A stretch of DNA of 64,000 nt. Origin: Castellaniella sp040276085. GTDB lineage: Bacteria; Pseudomonadota; Gammaproteobacteria; Burkholderiales; Burkholderiaceae_B. The notes below the pieces were generated by a model. That model was not told the DNA's origin. It made no database searches and saw only the letters and a program-made list of their open reading frames with translations. Below are positions 33,887 through 42,854 of this stretch, piece after piece; positions within the stretch are counted from its first letter, which is position 1, and the number at the start of each line of letters is the position of its first letter. The position numbers and the translations under genes were made by a program. The stretch covers positions 40,734 to 104,733 of the forward strand of contig NZ_JBELOK010000011.1 in the NCBI RefSeq assembly GCF_040276085.1. Reading direction: 5' to 3'.

Positions 33887-34330
33887 ATGAGTCACATCGA
33901 CGCGCTGCTGAACTGCGTGGACGAACAATCCCGCTTGTTAAATGAGTTTATCCAGACACTCGAGGCCGAGGGCGCACAGCTGCTTGAAAGCCCGTCCAAC
34001 GAGGCTCTGGGAGCCCTGACCGCCCGTAAGAATGACTATGCCAAGCGCTTGGCCGAACTCGACCAAAGCAGGGCCGAGGCCCTGGCGGGGCTGGGCCAGC
34101 CCGATACCCAGGCAGGTATCCAGGCGGCATGCGCGGATCACCCCGAACTACTGGCTGCGTTTGACTCTCTATTCGAGAAAACCGAACATGCCAGCCAGGT
34201 CAACCAAACCAACGGGCAGATTCTGGAAACCTTTATGGCCCACAATCAGCAGGCGCTGGATACCCTGCGCAGCTTGATGGGACAAGACCTCTACGATGCC
34301 CGCGGGCGCCTGTCAAAACCCAGAAAATAA
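33887..34330 (+). CDS. flgN: Flagellar export chaperone FlgN
   Basis: FlgN is the cytoplasmic chaperone for the junction proteins FlgK and FlgL. The 147-residue helical protein starts MSHIDALLNCVDEQSRLLNE and has ALTARKNDYAKRLAELDQSR and a C-terminal helix with NQTNGQILETFMAHNQQAL. ATG 33887 is preferred over an in-frame TTG three codons earlier. It is convergent with flhF; the stops are one base apart. Confidence 0.9.
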   Translation: MSHIDALLNCVDEQSRLLNEFIQTLEAEGAQLLESPSNEALGALTARKNDYAKRLAELDQSRAEALAGLGQPDTQAGIQAACADHPELLAAFDSLFEKTEHASQVNQTNGQILETFMAHNQQALDTLRSLMGQDLYDARGRLSKPRK

Positions 34331-34331
34331 A

Positions 34332-36728
34332 TCAGGCAGACAAGAGCTCTTTAAGCGTAAACAGCTTAAGCAAGCCTGCGGGGGCCTGCCGGGCAGAGAG
34401 CTGTTCGGCACCCAGCATGCGCGCAGCGGCATGTGCCGCTGACACCAAATAAGGGCTTTGCGTGAGGCTCCAGGCAGCCAGGCCCAGCTGGGCCGCCAGC
34501 ACTGCCCGGTCCAGCAGAGGCTCGGTTTCTTTTTCAGACCCATCAGCCAGCAGTGGCACGGCCAACCGCCAGGCTGCATGCGCCTCCTGGCGTATAAGCA
34601 CGGCCAGCGCAAGCTCTGACAGCGGTGGTGTCACCGGCCCAGCGGGCAGCAATGCATGCCACACCTTGATGACATGACCATCACGCACATCCAGCGCTCG
34701 AAGACACAATAGCTGTACGGGCAGTGGTGCCTGGCCACGTGACTGTAACTGAACCCGGGTGAGGCCTGCCCACCAGGCGATCTGTGCCGTATCCCGGCCT
34801 GACACCTGGCGCAGGCTGGTGAACAGATGATTGGGCAAGGGTTGCAAGGCCGCTTGCGAAGCGGCAGCAGATACGACACAGGCCTCGTCGTTTTGGTAAA
34901 CCCGCGTGCGCGCACCGCAAAGAGAGAGCCAAGCGTGTCCCTGCGCCGTGAGCTGGCGCAGCAAGGCCTGGCTGCCACCCTCAAGCACATGCCAGCGGGC
35001 CACATGAGAATCGGGGTCGGATTCAAGATAGATTTGATCCAGCAGGGTATCAGCGGCAGGCGGCGCCTTGAGCTGCGCCTGCTGCGGCGAGTACCAGCCA
35101 TCCGCCAGCCCGATCTGCTGATTGGCGACAGCCAGCGGCTGACCCTTGGGACCAAACCAGGCCGCAATTGCCCAATGCCCCTTGGTCCCCTGCCAGGACA
35201 GCGCCTGACGATCGTGCACCACCCACACTCTTTCACTGTCTCCCAAGTTGGCCAGCGCAACCCGATGAAGATGGTCGATGACATCGATGGAAGCAGGAAG
35301 ATCTTGTGCCGTACGGCTGCGCCAGAGATGATAGGCCTCGGACAGCACGATATCTTCGTCCAGCCTGGCAACTGCCTGTTGCAGCACATCCAGGCCCAGG
35401 GCCTGGGTACCAGCCGTTTGAGTGAGCAGCTGCGGCAGCAGTACTTGCTGACGACGGCGTTGCTCCAGAGCCTCGGCGGTTTCTTCTGGCTGGGTAATCG
35501 CCATCAAGGCAGCAAGATCTGCCTCGGTGGGCGAAAACTGTGGCCGGGCCGACTGCACAGGCGCCAGCGCATGGTCCAGCAGTTCGGGTGCTGTCAGAAA
35601 CAGCAGGTTTTCGGGTACTTTTTGGCCATTGGATACATAATGAACCGGCAAACGAAACCGGATGGCTGTATCCAGCGCCGCCCCCAGGCTTGCTGCTTCG
35701 TCGATCTTGGTGATGACGCAACCACGCAGCGGAGTACCTCCATCGCGCGCATACGAGCGTGCCACTTCGTCCAGGGTATCGCCGTGGCTGGAAGCATTGA
35801 GCGCCAACAGGCGTTCTACCTGACGCCCTGCTCCTGCGAGCAAGGCAGCCTGATCGGCAACATAGCGATCTCGCTGGCTGATGCCCACGTTGTCGATCAA
35901 TACAGTTTGATCTGGCCGAACCGTTTCCAGGATCCGCCGCAGCGCATAGACGTCTTGCACCACATGCACAGGCACGCGCATCATCTGGCCATAAATCTTG
36001 AGTTGCTCGTGCGCACCAATCCGGTAGGTATCCGTGGTCAGGAGCACCAGGCCTTCGGGCCCGTTGCGACGGACACAGCGCGCGGCCAGCTTGGCGATCG
36101 TGGTTGTCTTGCCCACGCCGGTAGGCCCCACCAGCGCCAGCGCCAGGCCTGGCTTCCATAGCTGATCTTCAGACGCCAGCACCGGCAGATGCTTGATGAG
36201 CTCGGCGCGTGCCCACTGCACAGCGGCACGCACGCCCGAGAACTCGGGCATGGCTTTCAGCATTGCGCGTAAAAGCGTGGTGCTAAAACCAAACCTCAGC
36301 AAATTTTGAAACAATGTGACGGCATGTGGCGAGCGTCGTAGCTGATTGCCCCACAACAACTCATCAAAGCGGCTTTCGAGCGAACTTTTAAGCTCGTCGA
36401 TGACCCCGCTGAGAGGCATGGCGGAACCCTGAGATGCAGGCCCTGGCATCGGCGATGCTGGTGCAGGCGTTTGCGGCGCGGATGCCGGCATACCCTGCGA
36501 CGCACGGGCAACAGGAGCAGCCGCGGGCAAAGGATACGGCGCGGATTCGGAAGGTGCGGGTGTCGCTGCCGGATCGTTTTCAGCCAGCAAGGTTTGGTCG
36601 GTGGCAAGAATCTCAACACCGCCATTGACACGCTTATTGGAAATGATCAGGGCTTCAGAACCCAGGGCAAGCCGAACCTGACGCATGGCCTCGCGGTTGG
36701 TTGCCCCAAAGAAGCGGCTGATGTTCAC
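34332..36728 (-). CDS. flhF: SRP-type GTPase FlhF with ~400-residue C-terminal extension
   Basis: FlhF is a membrane-recruited GTPase that guides early flagellar assembly and, in polar flagellates, its site. The 798-residue protein has the basic N-terminal region (MNISRFFGATNREAMRQVRL), a Pro/Ala linker at about 52-100, the NG GTPase core at about 110-385 with G1 GPTGVGKTTT (201-210), TTDTYRIGAHEQLKIY, a G3-like IDNVGISQRDR (T replaced by N at residue 280) and G4 TKIDEA. FlhF of Bacillus or Pseudomonas ends about there; this one goes on for about 410 residues of unassigned sequence. It overlaps flhA by four bases. No flhG/fleN partner is present. Confidence 0.93.
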   Translation of the reverse strand: MNISRFFGATNREAMRQVRLALGSEALIISNKRVNGGVEILATDQTLLAENDPAATPAPSESAPYPLPAAAPVARASQGMPASAPQTPAPASPMPGPASQGSAMPLSGVIDELKSSLESRFDELLWGNQLRRSPHAVTLFQNLLRFGFSTTLLRAMLKAMPEFSGVRAAVQWARAELIKHLPVLASEDQLWKPGLALALVGPTGVGKTTTIAKLAARCVRRNGPEGLVLLTTDTYRIGAHEQLKIYGQMMRVPVHVVQDVYALRRILETVRPDQTVLIDNVGISQRDRYVADQAALLAGAGRQVERLLALNASSHGDTLDEVARSYARDGGTPLRGCVITKIDEAASLGAALDTAIRFRLPVHYVSNGQKVPENLLFLTAPELLDHALAPVQSARPQFSPTEADLAALMAITQPEETAEALEQRRRQQVLLPQLLTQTAGTQALGLDVLQQAVARLDEDIVLSEAYHLWRSRTAQDLPASIDVIDHLHRVALANLGDSERVWVVHDRQALSWQGTKGHWAIAAWFGPKGQPLAVANQQIGLADGWYSPQQAQLKAPPAADTLLDQIYLESDPDSHVARWHVLEGGSQALLRQLTAQGHAWLSLCGARTRVYQNDEACVVSAAASQAALQPLPNHLFTSLRQVSGRDTAQIAWWAGLTRVQLQSRGQAPLPVQLLCLRALDVRDGHVIKVWHALLPAGPVTPPLSELALAVLIRQEAHAAWRLAVPLLADGSEKETEPLLDRAVLAAQLGLAAWSLTQSPYLVSAAHAAARMLGAEQLSARQAPAGLLKLFTLKELLSA

Positions 36729-38839
36729 GTCGCAGTCCCTCCGATAACGGCCGTGACCCGAATCATACGCTCTTCAGGGATCTCGGCACTGGAGAGCACC
36801 GCCATATGCGGCAGGTGATGGCGCAAGAACCGCGACAGGGACGCACGCAACATGGGCGGGACAACCAATACCGGTGCATCGCCACGGTCTTCCTGTTCGT
36901 GTACCAGACGCTGGGTTTCGACCAACAGGTTTTCTGCCAGACCGGGCTCGAGTGCACCGCTGCTGCCGATGGCTTGCGTCAGCACCCGCTCGAGCCGCGC
37001 ATCCAGCCCCACCACCCGGAGTTCTTCTTCGCCCGAGAACCAATGCTGCACAATGGCCCGGCCCAGACCTACCCGAACCTGCGCCAGGAGCTCGTCGAGG
37101 TTTGGCCCGGTACCCGCAGGATTGGCAGATGCGAGTCGCGGCGCGTGTTCGGTGACCACTTCGAGAATGGTGCGCATATCGCGGATGGGCACGTCTTCGT
37201 CCAGGAGGCTGCGCAGCAGGTTTTGCAACTGTGGCAACGTAATGGTTTTGGGCACGAGGTCTTCGACCAGCTTGGGTACCTCGCGCGCCACATGATCAAG
37301 CAACTGCTGGGTTTCCTGCCGCCCCAGCAGCTTGGCCCCATAGCGATGCATCAGATGATTGAGATGCGTGGCCACCACCGTGGCGGCATCTACCACGGTA
37401 TATCCATGCACCTGGGCTTCATCGCGCAGGGACGCATCAATCCAGACTGCCGGCAGCCCAAAGGCAGGGTCTTTGGTGGCTGTGCCTGCTACCGTGCCGG
37501 TGACACCACCGGGGTCGATGGCCAACCACTGCCCCAGTTGGGCGACTCCTCGGCCAATTTCGACACCGAACAGCAGAATCCGGTAATCGGTTGGCTTGAT
37601 CTCGAGATTGTCGCGGATATGCACGACGGGCGGCAAAAAGCCCATTTCACCGGCAAATTTTTTGCGCAGGCTGCGGATACGGTGCAGAAGCTCGCCACTT
37701 TGCTGATGATCCACCAGAGAAATCAAGCGGTAGCCCACTTCAAGCCCCAGCGGATCTACCGGCGAGACATCATCCCAGCTGGCTTCGGATGCAGCGGCCA
37801 CCGCAGCAGCCTGCTCGCGGTCAGGCTGGCTGGCAGAGGCAGCAAGCGCCTTTTGCTGTCGCTGATAGATGGCCCAGCCGCCCCCCGCCATAATGGCTGC
37901 CAGCAGCAAAAAGGCCACATGCGGCATATTGGGAATCAGGCCCATCAGGGTGAGGATCGCAGCCGTGATAAACAGGACATTGGGATTGGCAAACAGCTGA
38001 CTCAGCATCTGCTGGCCGACGTCCTGGTCGGTGGCAACCCGCGACACCACCACGCCGGCTGCGGTTGAAATCACCAGCGCCGGGATCTGGGCCACCAGGC
38101 CATCACCAATGGTAAGCAGTGTATAAACACTGCCCGCATCCGACACAGACATATCGTGCTGGGCAACACCGACAATCAGGCCACCGATAATGTTGATGAC
38201 CATGATCAACAAACCCGCCACCGCATCGCCGCGCACAAATTTGCTGGCACCGTCCATGGCGCCATAGAACTCGGCTTCCTGAGAGACCTCGGCCCGTCGG
38301 GCACGCGCATCATCTTCACCGATAAGCCCCGCATTCAGATCGGCATCGATGGCCATCTGCTTGCCCGGCATGGCATCCAGGGTAAATCGCGCACCCACCT
38401 CGGCGATACGGCCGGCACCTTTGGTGATCACAATGAAATTGATGATCACAAGGATGATGAATACGATGATCCCCACGGCGAAATTGCCGCCCACCAAAAA
38501 GTGGCCGAAGGCTTCGATGACGTGCCCGGCCGCGGCCGGACCCTGGTGGCCATTAAGCAGCACCACGCGCGTGGATGCCACATTGAGAGACAGCCTGAGC
38601 AGTGTGGCAAACAGCAAAACCGATGGAAACGCTGCAAAATCAAGCGGCTTGCGAGTAAACATCGCCACGAGCAAAATCATCACAGACAAGGAAATATTGA
38701 AAGTGAACAGCAGATCGAGGATGAACGGCGGCAACGGCAGGATCATCATGGCCAGAACCATGAGGATCAGAATGGGGCCAGCCAGCAATCGGGCTTGCCC
38801 AAAGCCTTGGGTTTTCAGGAAATCCAGGAAGTTGTTCAT
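36725..38839 (-). CDS. flhA: Flagellar export-gate protein FlhA
   Basis: FlhA is the large ion-conducting gate protein that docks chaperone-substrate complexes. The 704 residues have eight predicted membrane helices in the first about 330 (for example LILMVLAMMILPLPPFILDL and LFTFNISLSVMILLVAMFTR), the conserved FHIPEP-type cytoplasmic loop with RIAEVGARFTLDAMPGKQMAID (in part), and the C-terminal docking domain (about 370-700). It overlaps flhB and flhF by four bases each, so the three are translationally coupled. Confidence 0.97.
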   Translation of the reverse strand: MNNFLDFLKTQGFGQARLLAGPILILMVLAMMILPLPPFILDLLFTFNISLSVMILLVAMFTRKPLDFAAFPSVLLFATLLRLSLNVASTRVVLLNGHQGPAAAGHVIEAFGHFLVGGNFAVGIIVFIILVIINFIVITKGAGRIAEVGARFTLDAMPGKQMAIDADLNAGLIGEDDARARRAEVSQEAEFYGAMDGASKFVRGDAVAGLLIMVINIIGGLIVGVAQHDMSVSDAGSVYTLLTIGDGLVAQIPALVISTAAGVVVSRVATDQDVGQQMLSQLFANPNVLFITAAILTLMGLIPNMPHVAFLLLAAIMAGGGWAIYQRQQKALAASASQPDREQAAAVAAASEASWDDVSPVDPLGLEVGYRLISLVDHQQSGELLHRIRSLRKKFAGEMGFLPPVVHIRDNLEIKPTDYRILLFGVEIGRGVAQLGQWLAIDPGGVTGTVAGTATKDPAFGLPAVWIDASLRDEAQVHGYTVVDAATVVATHLNHLMHRYGAKLLGRQETQQLLDHVAREVPKLVEDLVPKTITLPQLQNLLRSLLDEDVPIRDMRTILEVVTEHAPRLASANPAGTGPNLDELLAQVRVGLGRAIVQHWFSGEEELRVVGLDARLERVLTQAIGSSGALEPGLAENLLVETQRLVHEQEDRGDAPVLVVPPMLRASLSRFLRHHLPHMAVLSSAEIPEERMIRVTAVIGGTAT

Positions 38840-39999
38840 GAAGCGAATGCGTGTGCCGCGTTAGAGAAGTGCTGCGGATCGAGATCAGGCGGAACCGGCA
38901 GGCTTTGAGGAGCTTCAGGGAGTGTACCCGAGCCATGTTGCCAGGTTCGCACCTGATAGACCCATGCGAGAACCTCGGCCACCGCTGCATACAGCGCGGC
39001 CGGAATCTCCCGATCGAGATCGACGTGATGATACAGGGCTCGGGCCAAGGGGGGAGCCTCCAGGAGTGTGACGTTATTTTCTTGGGCCAGTTGCCGAATT
39101 TGGGCAGCAATCAAACCGGCCCCTTTGGCCACAACCGTCGGCGCACCGCCCTGGCCTTCGCTATAGCGCAGGGCAACCGCGTAGTGTGTCGGGTTGGTAA
39201 CCACCACATCCGCCTCGGGTACGGCAGTCATCATGCGCCGCCGCGCCATCGTGCGTTGCTGCTGGCGGATACGGCCCTTGACATGCGGATCCCCCTCGCT
39301 TTCTTTGTGCTCTTGCTTGACATCATCGCGAGACATACGCAGCTGTTTGGCATGGTTCCAAAGCTGCCATGGGACGTCGATCAGAACCAGAATCACCAGA
39401 GACGAGGCCACCCATAGGCATGTCAGCGCCACCAGCGACAAGCCCTGGGCCAGTGCGTCATTGACCGACATATGGGTGAGTGCCAGCATGTCCGGCAAAT
39501 ACGTCCAGATCACCTTGATCGCAACGATACCGATCAACGCCGCCTTGGCCAATGTTTTCAGGAGCTCAACCACGGTTTGCGCCTCAACAAACCGCTTCAG
39601 GCCCTTCAGGGGATTCATCCGCTCGAATTTGGGCTCGAGCGCCTTGGGCGAGAGCAAAAAGCCCCCCAGCGCAACCGATGCAAATATCCCAACGGCCATC
39701 AGCAAGACAAAAACAGGCAACAGAATCAGCAAGGCCTGCCAGGCGGAGGTCGCCGCCACATTTAACATGACCTGCGGATCACGGACAACCCCCGGATCAA
39801 ACCAGAGCCCGTTGTGCAAGACGCCTTGCAAGACACGAAAATAGGTATCACCCAAAAACCACAAGGTGCCAATCCCTGCCACCAGTGCCAAAAATGTACC
39901 GAGCTCTCGCGAACGCGCAACCTGCCCTTCCTCGCGCGCCTTTTCAAGGCGCCGGGGAGAGGCGGGTTCGGTTTTTTCGAGATCGCTATCCTCAGCCAT
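38836..39999 (-). CDS. flhB: Flagellar export switch protein FlhB
   Basis: FlhB controls the switch from rod/hook to filament substrates. The 387 residues show four membrane helices in the first 210 and the cytoplasmic autocleaving domain with the intact N269-P-T-H motif (numbering equal to Salmonella), followed by YAVALRYSEGQGGAPTVVAKG. The signature KTEPASPRRLEKAREEGQV at the N-terminus is present. It is the first gene of a flhB-flhA-flhF unit after the soluble chemoreceptor. A small C-terminal paralogue without NPTH is encoded at 7762. Confidence 0.97.
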   Translation of the reverse strand: MAEDSDLEKTEPASPRRLEKAREEGQVARSRELGTFLALVAGIGTLWFLGDTYFRVLQGVLHNGLWFDPGVVRDPQVMLNVAATSAWQALLILLPVFVLLMAVGIFASVALGGFLLSPKALEPKFERMNPLKGLKRFVEAQTVVELLKTLAKAALIGIVAIKVIWTYLPDMLALTHMSVNDALAQGLSLVALTCLWVASSLVILVLIDVPWQLWNHAKQLRMSRDDVKQEHKESEGDPHVKGRIRQQQRTMARRRMMTAVPEADVVVTNPTHYAVALRYSEGQGGAPTVVAKGAGLIAAQIRQLAQENNVTLLEAPPLARALYHHVDLDREIPAALYAAVAEVLAWVYQVRTWQHGSGTLPEAPQSLPVPPDLDPQHFSNAAHAFAS

Positions 40000-40093
40000 G
40001 CGGGCAGGTGTCCGGCGATATTAAGTGAGCCTGAATTGTACTGGACGGACAAACCTGCAAAATGGCAAAGCTAGGAGCAATAGCCGTGGCAAT

Positions 40094-41647
40094 TCAAAGG
40101 CTTGCCAGCTGTTGCGTCTTGGTGGCCGGTTGGGTAACCGCCTGTAGTTGTTGTTCGAAGCGCTGATAATCCAGGCCAATACGTACGGCCCCCCAGCGTG
40201 TCCCATCGAGTTCGACCGGCAAAGAGACATCGGTGATGATCTCACCCGTATCGCGCATGTAGGTCTGGCACAGTACCCCCGCACGGTTGCGGATTGCTCC
40301 CTGGCTGATCTGATCATCAAACAGGCGCTTGTCCCGGCAATGGGCGGTATCGTGCTCGACGTCACCTGTTGGGGGCTGGGCGTAGCGACGATTATGCGTG
40401 GGCGCATAGCCATTCATGTCGATCAGGATGGCATACGAACCATGTGGGATTTGCTGCAGAATATCGTCCAGAATCTCCTGCAGGGCGTGATCGATCTTGC
40501 GGTCGTAGGCCACGCGATAGCGTGGCGGCTGGCTGCCGGGAATCTGCTGATACGCCTTGTCAAACACATCCACGCCTTCACCCCGCAAGCGGCGCAGCAA
40601 CGCCAGGGAGCGGTCGCGCAGTTGGCCCAGGCAGGCGTCCAACTGATCGAAAGGCGTGCCTCCGGTGCGCCATGCCGCCAGCATTTCCTGCAAGCTTTCT
40701 GTCTGGTTGCGCACCCCGTGCACTTGCTCGCGCATGGACTGCATCCGTTGGCGCAGCACAGCGCTGTGATCAGCGATGAGCTCAATCGAGGCGCTCATGG
40801 ACTGATTGGTGTCGTTTACCTGAGATACCTGGTACGTTACATCCTCGAGTTGTGAGCCTACCTGGCCGAGCTCGCGCACAAGACCGGTAAATTGCCCGGC
40901 GAAATCACCCACAAGCTGGTCGGACGCCTGCATATCGGCGTAAATCACCTTGCTTTGCTTTTCGGAGTCGGACACCAGGCCAAGGATCTCGCCTGTTTGC
41001 TGCACAATCTCACCCGTGGCGGCGTTAACGCGCTCGGCCAGCTTGCCGACTTCGGTGGCCACGACGGCAAACCCCTGCCCCGCCTTACCCGCCCGGGCGG
41101 CCTCTACCCCAGCGTTTAATGCCAACAGATGGGTTTGCAAAGCGATGTCTTTGATCAGGCGGCTGGTGTCTTCGACAGAACGCGCACGTTGGCTGAGCTG
41201 GACAACGACTTGGGAAAACACCTGCATGCGCTCGGTAACCCGCGTGACGCGTTGCTGGAGATCGGATAACTGCTGCTGCGTGGTTTGCAGGCTGCCCAGC
41301 TGCGTGCGAAACACCCCGGCAGCCTGGGAGACGGTGTCGGCGGTTTGCTGGGACAGCCCGGAAATCTGCACACCCTGGGCGGAGAGATTTTCGGCCTCGG
41401 AGGCCTGAGCCTGCGCCATGGTTTCGCAGGCCTGGGTGTGGGCCTGCAGGCGCGCCGCATTGATGGCGATACGGATGCTGGATTGCCGCATGGTGATCAG
41501 GCGCTCGCGCAGCCTGGATAGAAATCGGCTGACAGGCCATGCCAGAGGGTTGAGTGTCCAGGCGCGGTCGTCCAGAGTTGCCCTGCCACGGCGCAACTGC
41601 CTTAACAAACGCCCCAAACCCAGAAACCGCGTGCGTTGTGTAATCAT
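40094..41647 (-). CDS. Soluble methyl-accepting chemotaxis protein with C-terminal sensor domain
   Basis: A 517-residue chemoreceptor without any clear transmembrane helix. The signalling hairpin is at about 90-300, with the tip IALQTHLLALNAGVEAARAG and GQGFAVVATEVGKLAERV. The C-terminal part, about 350-505, is a small-molecule-sensor-like domain that holds GSYAILIDMNGYAPTHNRR, HDTAHCRDKRLFDD and CQTYMRDTGEIITDVSLPV with a final GTRWGAVRIGLDY; many proteobacterial receptors have this kind of tail. So the order is inverted from Tar-type receptors: signal first, sensor last. The position between cheZ and flhB suggests a housekeeping role, perhaps energy or redox sensing; this is inference. The His/Cys residues could bind a metal. 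Confidence 0.87.
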   Translation of the reverse strand: MITQRTRFLGLGRLLRQLRRGRATLDDRAWTLNPLAWPVSRFLSRLRERLITMRQSSIRIAINAARLQAHTQACETMAQAQASEAENLSAQGVQISGLSQQTADTVSQAAGVFRTQLGSLQTTQQQLSDLQQRVTRVTERMQVFSQVVVQLSQRARSVEDTSRLIKDIALQTHLLALNAGVEAARAGKAGQGFAVVATEVGKLAERVNAATGEIVQQTGEILGLVSDSEKQSKVIYADMQASDQLVGDFAGQFTGLVRELGQVGSQLEDVTYQVSQVNDTNQSMSASIELIADHSAVLRQRMQSMREQVHGVRNQTESLQEMLAAWRTGGTPFDQLDACLGQLRDRSLALLRRLRGEGVDVFDKAYQQIPGSQPPRYRVAYDRKIDHALQEILDDILQQIPHGSYAILIDMNGYAPTHNRRYAQPPTGDVEHDTAHCRDKRLFDDQISQGAIRNRAGVLCQTYMRDTGEIITDVSLPVELDGTRWGAVRIGLDYQRFEQQLQAVTQPATKTQQLASL

Positions 41648-41656
41648 GTCTACCCC

Positions 41657-41680
41657 AAAAAGCAGCCTGTTAACCGGCTG
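41657..41680 (-). terminator. Weak terminator-like hairpin after cheZ
   Basis: On the minus strand CAGCC and GGCTG can pair over an eight-base loop, followed by CTTTTT. It sits in the cheZ-chemoreceptor gap, ten bases before the receptor start. The stem has only five pairs, so it may be an attenuator or nothing. Confidence 0.33.
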
Positions 41681-41759
41681 TCAGTGATAAGGTGTCCATG
41701 CTCTGGGCCATCTGGGGCACAGACACCGTAACGATACCAAGCGGAACCCCCGTATTCCC

Positions 41760-42407
41760 CTAAAAACCCAGGCTGGATAAAAGGTCATCCACCTGATCTT
41801 GATTGGTAACCACATCGGCCTTGCCCTGCGCATTGACTACTGGCCCGTTGAGCAGGTTCTGGGTTTCCTCGCGCTTCTCGAGCGGTGCGTTATCGATCAG
41901 GACCTGTACAAGCTCGGTTTCAATGGCGCCGATGACTCCCAGCATTTTCATGATCACCTGGCCAGTGAGATCCTGAAAATCCTGGGCCATGATGATGTCC
42001 ATCAAATTGTTTTGAGAGGCCTGGGTTTTCTCGGGCACCAACTTCAGAAACCTCCGGGTGTCATCCACCAGCTCACGCGCCTGGTCGAGTTCAACGGGGT
42101 GATCAAACCAGTCTTGCCAACGTACATCCAGCGCCTTGGCATCGCTGCCCATGGACTCCTGCCACGGCTGCGTTTGCTCGGCGGCATTGAGCACGCGGTT
42201 GGCGGCCTGCTCGGTCATCTGGGCGACATAATGCAGACGATCACGCGCATCAGGAATGGCGTGCGCAGCATCCTTGATCGCCTGATCCAGGCCCAGCTCT
42301 CGCATGTTCTCGCGCAATGATCGGGTAAGCTGCGCAATCCGGTGAATGAGGTCAGATTGAACCGCCTGTGCATCCAATGTATCGGGGGATATTTGTTGTT
42401 CTGCCAT
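41760..42407 (-). CDS. cheZ: CheY-P phosphatase CheZ
   Basis: CheZ removes the phosphate from CheY-P and so ends the tumble signal. The 215-residue protein is a long helical hairpin with the phosphatase motif AQDFQDLTGQVIMKML (catalytic Gln in the D-F-Q-D-L-T-G-Q core) and a C-terminal CheY-binding peptide (DQVDDLLSSLGF). Two adjacent ATGs (42410 and 42407) are possible; the second lies six bases after AAGGGG, ideal spacing. It is eight to ten bases after cheY. Confidence 0.95.
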   Translation of the reverse strand: MAEQQISPDTLDAQAVQSDLIHRIAQLTRSLRENMRELGLDQAIKDAAHAIPDARDRLHYVAQMTEQAANRVLNAAEQTQPWQESMGSDAKALDVRWQDWFDHPVELDQARELVDDTRRFLKLVPEKTQASQNNLMDIIMAQDFQDLTGQVIMKMLGVIGAIETELVQVLIDNAPLEKREETQNLLNGPVVNAQGKADVVTNQDQVDDLLSSLGF

Positions 42408-42417
42408 CATGCTCCCC

Positions 42418-42801
42418 TTAAAGTTTCTCGAAGATTTTGTTAAGTTTTTCTTCGAGGGTGGCTGCTGTAAATGGCTTGACCACATAGCCGCTGGCACCGG
42501 CCTGGGCAGCCGCAATGATGTTTTCTTTTTTGGCCTCCGCTGTCACCATCAGCACTGGCAAACTGGCCAGATTGGGGTCAGCACGAATATTTTGCAGCAT
42601 GGTCAGACCGTCCATATTGGGCATGTTCCAGTCGGAGACCACAAACTCGAAGCCGCTGTTGCGCAGTTTCTCAAGCCCCTGCACACCATCCTCGGCTTCG
42701 TCAACATTTTCGTATCCCAGATCCTTGAGGAGGTTCTTGATGATGCGGCGCATCGTCGGAAAGTCGTCAACGATCAGGATTTTTAGGGTTTTTTGGACCA
42801 C
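42418..42801 (-). CDS. cheY: Chemotaxis response regulator CheY
   Basis: Single-domain receiver that carries the signal from CheA to FliM. From a GTG start at 42801 the protein has 127 residues and its key residues match E. coli numbering: D12/D13, phosphorylated D57, T87 and K109. GTG 42801 is preferred because GGAG stands nine bases ahead; a TTG six codons upstream (42819) is in the same frame. It lies between cheB and cheZ. Confidence 0.96.
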   Translation of the reverse strand: MVQKTLKILIVDDFPTMRRIIKNLLKDLGYENVDEAEDGVQGLEKLRNSGFEFVVSDWNMPNMDGLTMLQNIRADPNLASLPVLMVTAEAKKENIIAAAQAGASGYVVKPFTAATLEEKLNKIFEKL

Positions 42802-42854
42802 GGATGGTTCTCCAATCAATCAGGCAGAAAACAAGGGCGGACAACCGCCAATTT

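Noticed and set aside
36806..38068. 420-codon open frame antisense to flhA
   Set aside because: FlhA is certain on the opposite strand; the translation has no recognisable motif.
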